Assembly: GCA_026770585.1 (NCBI GenBank)
Contig: MU646345.1
Location: 476,215-489,810 of the forward strand
DNA: 13,596 nt
Reading direction: 5' to 3'
DNA from: Baffinella frigidus
Taxonomy: Eukaryota; Cryptophyceae; Cryptomonadales; Baffinellaceae
Part shown: positions 6,802-13,079 of the stretch, one piece after another
How positions within the stretch are numbered: the first letter of the stretch is position 1
Layout: each line of letters starts with the position of its first letter
The notes under the pieces: generated by a model
Databases searched by the model: none
What the model was told of the DNA's origin: nothing
Seen by the model: the letters and a program-made list of their open reading frames with translations, nothing else
Program-made: the position numbers and the translations under genes

Positions 6802-7030
6802 TTAACCCTGAACCTGAAACCCTAAACCCTGACCCCTCAACCCAAAGCCATAAACCCGAAAACCTGAACCCTAAACCCCAAGCCTAAACCTAAACCATGA
6901 ACCCTAAACCCTAAACCCTAAACCCTAAGCCCTAAACCCTAAACCCTAAACCCTGAACCCTAAACCCTGAACCCTAAACCCTGAACCCTATTCCTAACCC
7001 CTTAACCCTTAACCCTTGACCCTAAACCCT
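6802..7030 (-). repeat. Interstitial telomeric block (CCCTAAA/CCCTGAA)
   Basis: C-rich units run through this interval, with a nearly pure CCCTAAA core at about 6900-6955 and degenerate edges. No gene. Confidence 0.9.
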
Positions 7031-7157
7031 GCAGTCTGAATTCTAAAAATTAAAGCCTAACATGCAGTGGAATATCGCGAAAGACGGACAAGAAGAATCA
7101 CCCTAAAACCTAAACCCCAGAACCGCCCCCCCCCAAAACAAACTGAAACCCAAACTC

Positions 7158-7210
7158 CAAACCTTGGTAGGAATTGGAGAACCGTGAAAGCCGGAGGAGC
7201 AGAGCCGCCC
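7158..7210 (+). repeat. WRIAKEGED repeat, copy 1 (diverged)
   Basis: CCTTGGTAGGAATTGGAGAA and CCGTGAAAGCCGGAGGAG match the later copies. In the same frame it reads GRNWRTVKAGGAE. It follows a short CCCTAAA tract. Confidence 0.55.
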
Positions 7211-7300
7211 CAACACCTACACACGCAGGGCTGGAGAGGGGGGTATTCAAAAGTCATTTTTTCGGGGGACATGGTTCTCAAAAGTCATCTTTTACCAGTA

Positions 7301-7340
7301 AAACGGCTCCAAGAACGAGCAAACGGCTCCAAGAACGAGC
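7301..7340 (+). repeat. Tandem duplication of 20 bp
   Basis: AAACGGCTCCAAGAACGAGC occurs twice in a row without change. Confidence 0.9.
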
Positions 7341-7410
7341 ATGGAATACCCTACCCAAGGGCCTGGCTTGGACCCCACACCCTACCCCCTCCCGAAACTA
7401 ACCCCCGAGC

Positions 7411-7464
7411 TCCAAACCTTGGCAGGGATTGGAGGATCGCGAAGGAGGGAGAAGACGAGGCGCC
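7411..7464 (+). repeat. WRIAKEGED repeat, copy 2
   Basis: CCTTGGCAGGGATTGGAGGA then TCGCGAAGGAGGGAGAAGAC. The frame reads GRDWRIAKEGEDEAP and continues into a family A end at 7471 (NHTADLEGF). Confidence 0.7.
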
Positions 7465-7544
7465 ATCAAACCACACAGCGGACTTGGAAGGGTTTCGAGA
7501 GGAGGGTGCAGCTGGACTTAATGAACCACCGCCTCCTCGCCCCC

Positions 7545-7706
7545 CCACACAGCGGACTTGGAAGGGATTGTGAATCACCCCTAAGCGATAAGACCTAGGA
7601 CCCTACGGTAGGCAATCCGTAGGGACATAGGAGGGGTTCCTACGGATAAGGTACCGGAAACTCGGGCACTGAGTGCCCGAAAATCCCTTCGTAGCCCTCC
7701 GTGTGG
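7545..7706. mobile_element. MITE-like element, family A (copy 2)
   Basis: 162 bp bounded by CCACACAGCGGACTTGG and inverse CCCTCCGTGTGG, with inner arms GAAGGGATT / AATCCCTTC. The interior holds ACCCTACGGTAGGCAATCCG, TACGGATAAGGTACCGG and a short stem CGGGCACTGAGTGCCCG. It is one base longer than copy 1 (675-835) and aligns with it throughout. Isolated left ends of the same family occur near 7471, 8118 and 8370. Confidence 0.78.
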
Positions 7707-7720
7707 ACCTAGCCCCCACG

Positions 7721-7775
7721 CCCCAAACCGTGGCAGGGACTGGAGAATCGCGAAGGAGGGAGGTGACGAGTCACC
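7721..7775 (+). repeat. WRIAKEGED repeat, copy 3
   Basis: CCGTGGCAGGGACTGGAGAA then TCGCGAAGGAGGGAGGTGAC; the frame reads GRDWRIAKEGGDESP, then TAA inside telomere-like CCCTAAA. Confidence 0.7.
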
Positions 7776-7908
7776 CTAAAACCTAAACCCCAAACCCTAA
7801 CCTCCCCCCCAAAAAACAACCCCACACCTTGGGGGTGAAAGCAAGCCTAAAACCCCCAAAACAAGCCTACCCCCCCCCAAAAAAAACAAGCCTAAAACCC
7901 CACACGTT

Positions 7909-8157
7909 GGCAGGGAATGGAGGATCGCGAAGGAGAGAGAAGACGAGTCGCCCTCAAAACATAACCCCCAAACCTCAAACCTGTGCCCGATTCTCAAACC
8001 CAGGGATTGGAGGATCGCGAAGGAGGGAGAAGACTCGGAGAAAGAGACTCTCAAGAACGTTTTCGCGGACTGGTCTGCTGCCAACCCTGATTTCGATTCT
8101 AGGACCGCCTTACCCCTCCACACAGCGGACTTCGAGGGGATTTTGAATAACCTCTAA
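7909..8157 (+). pseudogene. Open frame through WRIAKEGED copies 4 and 5
   Basis: No start codon is visible, so this is not called a gene. One frame stays open over two repeat copies exactly 90 bp apart: GREWRIAKEREDESP, then RDWRIAKEGEDSEKETLKN and VFADWSAANPDFDSRTA, then HTADFEGILNNL and TAA at 8155-8157. The acidic, tryptophan-containing peptide looks coding rather than random. Most other copies keep the same amino acids. I read it as a fossil exon of an unrecognised protein amplified among telomeric repeats. A spliced, still functional exon is possible. Confidence 0.4.
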
Positions 8158-8217
8158 GCGAAGGAGGGAGAAGACTCGGAGAAAGAGACTCTCACGAACG
8201 TCTTTGCGGACTGGTCC
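8158..8217 (+). repeat. Coding-like repeat, copy 6
   Basis: GCGAAGGAGGGAGAAGACTC, then GGAGAAAGAGACTCTCACG and AACGTCTTTGCGGACTGG. The frame reads AKEGEDSEKETLTN, VFADWS, then CCCTAC-type telomeric repeats. Confidence 0.7.
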
Positions 8218-8280
8218 CTACGCCCTAAACCCTACACCCTACACCCTAAACCCTACACCCTAAACCCTACAGCATACCCA
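8216..8280 (-). repeat. Telomere-like CCCTAAA/CCCTACA tract
   Basis: Alternating CCCTAAA and CCCTACA units directly follow coding-like copy 6. Confidence 0.85.
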
Positions 8281-8402
8281 AACCATTGCTCACTTCTACC
8301 TGGTTGTGTACCAAGACTTCTTTTAGATGGACACCTTGCGGAATAGGATCCGTTCTGTGCTGGGCCATCCACACAGAGGGCTGCGAAGGGATTTTAGGGC
8401 CA

Positions 8403-8463
8403 CCGCGAAGGAGGGAGAAGACTCGGAGAAAGAGACTCCCAAGAACGTCTTTGCGGACTAGTC
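8403..8463 (+). repeat. Coding-like repeat, copy 7 (with stop)
   Basis: Same frame as copy 6: AKEGEDSEKETPKNVFAD, then TAG where the other copies have the TGG tryptophan codon. The array of CCCGAAA follows directly. Confidence 0.7.
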
Positions 8464-8476
8464 CCTAAGCCCTACG

Positions 8477-8701
8477 CCCGAAACCCGAAACCCGAAACCC
8501 GAAACCCGAAACCCGAAACCCGAAACCCGAAACCCGAAACCCGGAACCCGAAACCCGGAACCCGAAACCCGAAGCCCGAAACCCGAAACCCGAAACCCGA
8601 AACCCGAAACCCGAAACCCGAAACCCGAAACCCGAAACCCGGAACCCGAAACCCGAAACCCGAAACCCGAAACCCGAAACCCGAAACCCGAAATCCGAAA
8701 T
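8477..8701 (-). repeat. Homogeneous CCCGAAA heptamer array (~32 units)
   Basis: An almost pure 7-bp array; the G-rich strand is TTTCGGG, a one-base variant of TTTAGGG. Only a few units differ (CCCGGAA at about 8540, 8554 and 8638, CCCGAAG at 8568, CCGAAAT at the right edge). CCCTAAA units are absent inside it. All-frame openness gives a spurious Gly-Phe-Arg-Val-Ser repeat on the minus strand. Confidence 0.95.
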
Positions 8702-8779
8702 CCTCAACCGTGAACCATTAGCCGTAAACCAGGCACCCTATACCCCTAAACCCTGTGATTTCGATGCCCCTGTCATTTC

Positions 8780-8826
8780 GAGGAAGACGAGGAGAATGAG
8801 ACACTCACCAACGTTTTCGCTGGTCC
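8780..8826 (+). repeat. Coding-like repeat, copy 8 (diverged)
   Basis: Reads FEEDEENETLTNVFA. It shares ETL-NVFA with copies 5 and 6 although several codons differ (ACA for ACT, GCT for GCG). A 4-nt loss then removes the following D-W codons. Confidence 0.55.
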
Positions 8827-8829
8827 GAA

Positions 8830-9097
8830 ACCCTAAACCGTGAACCATTAACCGTGGACCATGCACCCTAAACCATGCAACCTAACCCCTGAACCCTCAG
8901 CCCTAAACCCTAGCCTCTACACGCTAAACCCTAAACCCTTGACCACCAAACTCTGAACCATCATCCTAAACCCCGAATCTTGAGCTCTGAACCCTTACCC
9001 TAAACCCTACACCATGCAACCCACACCATGCACCCTAAAACTTCAACCCTAAATCTTAACCCCTGAACCCTAAACCCTAAACATCAAACTATAAACC

Positions 9098-9157
<60 letters not shown>

Positions 9158-9235
9158 ACCCTAAATCCTAAACGATAGACACTAACCCCCGAACCCTCTC
9201 CAAAGAAACGACTCCCAAAACCTACAACCCCAGTC
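8830..9235 (-). repeat. Degenerate telomeric block with CCCTCAA run
   Basis: Mixed CCCTAAA, CCCTGAA, CCATGCA and similar units. At 9096-9160 nine uninterrupted CCCTCAA units form a uniform sub-block. Confidence 0.88.
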
Positions 9236-9315
9236 CCTAAAACAAGCCTAGCCCCCCCCCCAGTACAGCCGCTCCTTGGTCTATTCAGCACTCACTCGGT
9301 GGCCTGAACACTAAC

Positions 9316-9528
9316 CTTGAAACCCTAAACCCTAAACCCTAAACCCTAAACCCTAAACCCTAAACCTTAAACCCTAAGCCTTGAACCCTAAACCCTAAAA
9401 CCTAAACCCTGAACCATACACCCTAACCCTGAAACCCTAAACCCTAAACCCCAAACCCCACAACCCAAACCCCAAACCCCAAACCCCAAACCCCAAACCC
9501 CAAACCCCAAACCCTCAACCTTAAATCA
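9316..9528 (-). repeat. Telomeric block: CCCTAAA then CCCCAAA
   Basis: Perfect CCCTAAA units near 9325-9365 give way to mixed units and then to CCCCAAA units (about 9445-9513). It abuts the truncated coding fragment at 9529. Confidence 0.9.
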
Positions 9529-9630
9529 GGGACAACGACCACTCGAGCGTGGACGATTCAGTGCCCTCGGTCCACGATCCAGACCCGTACCATTTTGAAG
9601 TGGACTTCCGGCACACGCGGCACCCGAGGT
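9529..9630 (+). pseudogene. Truncated coding fragment, copy 1
   Basis: The frame reads DNDHSSVDDSVPSVHDPDP then YHFEVDFRHTRHPR. The 102 bp align without gaps to 10055-10156 (11 differences). The left end joins telomere-like repeats and the right end is cut by MITE D at 9631. The protein is not recognised. Confidence 0.55.
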
Positions 9631-9771
9631 TCATCTCCATACAAGTATTAATTAATTGCTTTTGGCGTAACGAAATTTACTGCACAAATGCTCTACTATT
9701 ACTTTTACAAGCAAATCGTGTAGTAATTTTCGTTGCCCAAGAGCAATTAATTAAAACTTGTATGGAGATCA
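9631..9771. mobile_element. MITE family D (copy 2), inverse orientation
   Basis: TCATCTCCATACAAGTATTA and the inverse ACTTGTATGGAGATCA bound 141 bp. The arms carry AATTAATTGCTTTTGG and CGAAATTTACTGCAC. The reverse complement of its centre (ACGATTTGCTTGTAAAAGTA) matches copy 1 (ACGATTTGCTCATAAAAGTA), so the two copies are in opposite orientation. The 4 bp on either side (AGGT / ACGT) do not match exactly. Confidence 0.85.
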
Positions 9772-9791
9772 ACGTATCCCCCCCTCCCAGG

Positions 9792-10019
9792 GTCTTCAGT
9801 TCCTTCGGCCGAGAACGCTTGGAATCAGGTTTCTCTTGTCTTCACTCGGCGGGCTTCGCAGATCGATCTGTCTATTTTGCAGCAACAGCCGGTGTCCACC
9901 CCCTCTCAGTTTTTTCAGTTCCTTCGGCCGCGACCACTTGAGTTCAGCCGTCTCTCTTTTCCACACGGTGGGCTTCGCAGATCGATCTGTCTATTTTGCA
10001 GGAACAGCCGGTGTACCTT
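9792..10019 (+). repeat. 119-bp tandem duplication with acceptor-like sites
   Basis: CAGTTCCTTCGGCCG begins at 9797 and 9916; GGGCTTCGCAGATCGATCTG begins at 9851 and 9970; both are 119 bp apart. In each unit TCTGTCTATTTTGCAG resembles a 3' splice site. Both units can be read as FSSFGR...GFADRSVYFAxTAGV, though in different absolute frames because 119 is not a multiple of three. Confidence 0.8.
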
Positions 10020-10054
10020 TAGAGCGTTACTGCGGAAAGTGACTCCAGCTGTCG

Positions 10055-10156
10055 GGGACAAGGACCACTCGAGCGTGGACGATTCAGTGCCCTCGGTGCA
10101 TGATCCAGACCCCTATAATTTCCAAGAGGACTTTCAGCACACGCGGCACCCGAGGT
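10055..10156 (+). pseudogene. Coding fragment, copy 2
   Basis: Reads DKDHSSVDDSVPSVHDPDP then YNFQEDFQHTRHPR. Upstream the frame is open back to the acceptor-like TATTTTGCAG at 9994-10003 (RNSRCTFRALLRKVTPAVG). Downstream GAG|GTCGGG could be a splice donor. An exon of about 150 nt is therefore possible, but no family is recognised and no neighbouring exon was found. Compared with copy 1, 7 of 11 differences are at third codon positions and 6 are silent. Confidence 0.45.
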
Positions 10157-10193
10157 CGGGACACCGTACAGACGCTCCAGTACAAAGAGCATG

Positions 10194-10381
10194 TAGAGCT
10201 ATTCCGGTAGGACTTGTCGCGTTTTCGATTTCGCGACTTCGAGACTTCAAGACTTCATTTGTACCATGCGATTTGAAACGGTGTGTTTTTAAACGTTTTA
10301 CGGTATTTAAAACCTTTTTGAAGTCTGAAATTTTGAAATCTCGAAGTCGAAAACGCGACAAGTCCTACCGGAACAGCTCTA
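10194..10381. mobile_element. MITE-like element F, TA-bounded
   Basis: 188 bp with 35-nt terminal inverted repeats differing at one base: TAGAGCTATTCCGGTAGGAC, TTGTCGCGTTTTCGA. The inner arms decay into CTTCGAGACTTCA / TTTCAAAATTTCAG. The terminal TA on each side fits a Tc1/mariner-type target. No coding capacity. Confidence 0.85.
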
Positions 10382-10431
10382 AATGTATTTGTGAGGAGCC
10401 CAGATTAACTGAGGCAGCGCTAGTCTCCCTC

Positions 10432-10573
10432 CCACACAGTGGGCTTCTCAGATCGATCTGTTCATGTGCATGGTACTAATTATAATTATTAATTGCTCGG
10501 TACAGAGACATCTTATTAGCCGACATTTCGACAAGATTTCTGATCGAAATCTCCTTGGACGCCCACTGTGTGG
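10432..10573. mobile_element. MITE-like element with family A termini
   Basis: CCACACAGTGGGC begins it and GCCCACTGTGTGG ends it, with inner matches CAGATCGATCTG / CTGATCGAAATCTCC. The termini resemble family A (CCACACAGCGGAC), but the interior is unrelated (AT-rich TAATTATAATTATTAATTG). The left end also matches the 119-bp repeat unit. Confidence 0.65.
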
Positions 10574-10650
10574 TGCCGCACTCGCCCGAGAAAGGGAGGC
10601 TGAAACCTGGATGTCTCGCCCTTCCTCAGTAGCGTTCACTGGCTGTTCTC

Positions 10651-10806
10651 ACGTCCTGGGTGTGAGGTACACATCCAGCACCTTTGACGTCCTCGGTGTG
10701 AGATACACGTTGACGTCCTGGGTGTGAGGTACACATCCAGCACCTTTGACGTCCTAGGTGTGAGGTACACGTTGACGTCCTGGGTGTGAGGTACACATCC
10801 AGCACC
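10651..10806 (+). repeat. 62-bp tandem repeat (2.5 units)
   Basis: ACGTCCTGGGTGTGAGGTAC at 10651, 10713 and 10775. Each unit holds two half-units starting GACGTCCT, spaced alternately 35 and 27 bp, so an older half-unit duplication was later amplified as a pair. Confidence 0.9.
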
Positions 10807-10967
10807 CTTTCGAGCGACACGAAGGCCTCATTTGCGTAGTTGCAGGTGGCAACTCGGGTGGTGTCCTGGGAGGGATGGATAGCGTACCATGTAATCGAGG
10901 TACCCCTGAAGAGTCGTCATCTCAGGACACGTCCTTGACTGCACCTCATTTTCATAATGCCGCAACC

Positions 10968-11108
10968 CATAATTTTGTAAAGTAACTCGACATGGTATAA
11001 ATTATAAAACGAGACCTCGTTTAAAAAAGAATTGGAGCCCTTTTAGTTTTAAATGGCCTTTGTTTTATAATTTGTACTAGAACGAGTTGTTTTACAAAAC
11101 TAATTATG
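10968..11108. mobile_element. AT-rich inverted-repeat element G
   Basis: 141 bp running from CATAATT to AATTATG. Arms of ~50 nt share TTGTAAA-TAACTCG and ATAAATTATAAAAC with their complements. It stands out as AT-rich among GC-balanced flanks. No ORF. Confidence 0.7.
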
Positions 11109-11171
11109 TGTTGCGTCACTATTAACTTGAGCGTTCCGCGGTCGTACGCCCCCCTCCACACACATAAACAG

Positions 11172-11276
11172 GAGAGCACGAGCGAGAGTGAGCGAGAGCG
11201 AGAAAGAGAGAGCGCGCGAGAGAGAGAGAGCGAGAGAGAGAGCGAGAGAGAGCGAGAGAGAGCGAGAGAGAGGGAA

Positions 11277-11321
<45 letters not shown>

Positions 11322-11355
11322 GCGAGAGAGAGAGAGACAGAGCGAGAGAGAGAGA
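11172..11355 (+). repeat. Purine-rich GAGA/GAGCGA and (ACAG)n microsatellite
   Basis: GA-rich units with scattered GC interruptions flank a pure run of about ten ACAG units (11280-11321). Polypurine mirror tracts of this kind can form triplex DNA. The long open frames on both strands here are low-complexity artefacts. Confidence 0.95.
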
Positions 11356-11405
11356 TAAATTTACTGAAACACGAACGGTTTCCCCTTGCAGGGACATCCC
11401 CCCTA

Positions 11406-11470
11406 CGGAGGAGTGGGCGCCGCTGCCGGGCGAACGCATGCAGGATGCGGACTCATCTTCCATGGGGTCT
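11406..11470 (+). repeat. 65-bp duplicated segment, copy 1
   Basis: GGGCGCCGCTGCCGGGCGAA then CGCATGCAGGAT and ACTCATCTTCCATGGGGTCT; nearly identical to 11661-11725. Confidence 0.9.
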
Positions 11471-11585
11471 TTTGCCCCATCCCACACGGAAACATATTCC
11501 CCATCTCACACGGAAACATCCTCAGTTCAAATCACCCTTTTCCGTCTTGGGCTGCGTGCTAATGGTAAAGCTATGTCGAGGCTAA

Positions 11586-11657
11586 GATAGCAAATTCCGC
11601 CCTTAGGATAGCAAATTCCGCCCTTAAGATAGCAAATTCCGCCCGTAAGATAGCACG
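11586..11657 (+). repeat. 21-bp tandem repeat (3.4 units)
   Basis: GATAGCAAATTCCGCCCTTA-type units start at 11586, 11607, 11628 and 11649 (partial). Confidence 0.92.
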
Positions 11658-11660
11658 GAA

Positions 11661-11725
11661 CGGAGGGGTGGGCGCCGCTGCCGGGCGAACGCATGCAGGA
11701 TGAGGACTCATCTTCCATGGGGTCT
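11661..11725 (+). repeat. 65-bp duplicated segment, copy 2
   Basis: Same length as copy 1, with only a few substitutions (GGAGGGG for GGAGGAG, GATGAGG for GATGCGG). It leads straight into telomere-like repeats. Confidence 0.9.
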
Positions 11726-12316
11726 CAACCCCAAACCCTAAACCCTCAACCCTCAACCCCAAACCCTGAACCCTGAACCCGAAAACCGAAACCCGAAAAC
11801 CGAAACCCGAAACCCTGAACCCTAACACCTAAACCCTAAACCCTGAACCCTAAACCCTAAACCCTAAACCCCAAACCCTGAACCCTGAACCCGAGAACCG
11901 AAACCCGAAACTCTGAACCCTGAAACCCTAAACCCGAAACCCTAAACCCGAAACCCTAAGCCCCAAACCCTGAACCCTGAACCCGAAAACCGAAACCCGA
12001 AACCCTGAACCCTGAAACCCTAAAACCTAAACCCTGAACCCTGAAACCTGAACCCTGAACCCTAAACCCTGAACCCTAAAATATGAACCCTGAACCATGA
12101 ACCCTGAACCCTCAACCCTAAACCCTAAACCCTGAACCCTAAACCCAAGAAACCTGTGCCCTAAACCATAAACCTTGAACCCTATACCCTGAACGCTAGA
12201 ACCCTAAACCCTGAACTCTAAACCCAAGAAACCCAAGAAACCTGTGCCCTAGACCATAAACCCTGAAGCCTATACCCTGAACGCTAGAACCCTAAACCCT
12301 GAACCCTGAACCCTGA
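11726..12316 (-). repeat. Composite telomere-variant block with longer repeats
   Basis: CCCTGAA, CCCTAAA, CCCGAAA and AACCGAAA units are mixed. CCCCAAACCCTGAACCCTGA recurs at 11757, 11869 and 11961 (112 and 92 bp apart). A second unit containing AAGAAACCTGTGCCCT and GAACGCTAGAACCC is duplicated 88 bp apart (12147 and 12235). The block therefore grew by copying of multi-heptamer segments. Confidence 0.9.
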
Positions 12317-12337
12317 ATTGGTGAGGAGGGAATGGAC

Positions 12338-12850
12338 GTGCATAAGCCTCACAACCTGTGCTCCGAACACAGCCCCAACAAGAAACCCCTACTGAAGGAC
12401 CCTAGGGTGGTGCATAGGCCTACGGTAGGACTATGTACGGTAGGAACACAGCCCCAACAAGAAACCCCCAACAGTTTTCTCTGGAAACCCCAACAGGTTT
12501 CAAGAAACACCAACCGTTTAATAGGGTAACGGCCTGAAAATGGGGTAGTTAGGCCTACGGCATTGTGCATACGCCTCACAACATGTGCTCCGAACACAGC
12601 CCCAACAAGAAACCCCTACTGTAGGACCCTAGGGTGGTGCATAGGCCTACGGTAGGACCCTAGGCATAGGACTACTGTAGGACCCTAGGGTGGTGCGTAG
12701 AAAACAGTTTCCTCTGGAAACCCCAACAGGTTTCAAGAAACACCAACAGTTTTCTCTTTCGCACACAGCCTTAAGAAGAGAGACCCACACAGTTTTCTGT
12801 TGGGACCCAGCTTTAATAGGGAAACGGCCTGAAAATGGGGTCGTTAGGCC
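12338..12850 (+). repeat. Direct duplication of a ~230-300 bp segment
   Basis: TGTGCTCCGAACACAGCCCC, AACAAGAAACCCCTACTG and AGGACCCTAGGGTGGTGCAT occur from about 12338 and again from about 12566. GGAAACCCCAACAGGTTTCA recurs 234 bp apart, and AACGGCCTGAAAATGGGGT recurs at 12524 and 12824. The second unit is longer. Inside are several CCTAC-GTAGG palindromes and TAGGACCCTAGG motifs. No gene. Confidence 0.85.
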
Positions 12851-12974
12851 TACGTACGGCATTGCCTAGGACCTCCTACCGTAGGCCGAGACGTTTTGGT
12901 CCTAGGATCCCTCGGCCTACGGTAGGAGGTCCTAGGCAATGCCGTATGCCTAACTACCCCATTTTCAGGCCGTT
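12823..12974. repeat. Near-perfect inverted repeat, ~65-nt arms, 20-nt loop
   Basis: The left arm 12823-12890 and right arm 12911-12974 differ by one substitution and a 4-nt indel next to ATACGG/CTACGTACGG. The loop 12891-12910 contains TCCTAGGA. Both arms carry the CCTACSGTAGG core. Weaker symmetry continues outward to at least AGCTTTAATAGGG / CCCATGAGCT. Confidence 0.9.
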
Positions 12975-13079
12975 CGCCCATGAGCTTCAGCAGGAAACCG
13001 CAGCGGGTTTCTGGTGGACGATCGCCTCGCGTTGAACCTGCAATCAACACTCTGATCGAAGTAGGAGTTGCGTGCAGGT

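Noticed and set aside
8477-8701. CRISPR-like regular repetition
   Set aside because: Seven-bp units without spacers; it is a telomere-variant array. The 31-bp spaced array at 13080-13596 also lacks unique spacers.
8465-8707. 80-codon minus-strand ORF of Gly-Phe-Arg-Val-Ser repeats
   Set aside because: It is only the translation of the CCCGAAA heptamer array, which cycles through all three frames.
9877-10479. 200-codon plus-strand open frame
   Set aside because: It passes through half of a tandem duplication, the coding fragment, the whole of MITE-like element F and part of another TIR element. Only the middle piece looks coding.
11106-11585. Long Arg/Glu/Ser-rich and Leu/Ser-rich ORFs on opposite strands
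   Set aside because: Both are translations of the GAGA/ACAG microsatellite.
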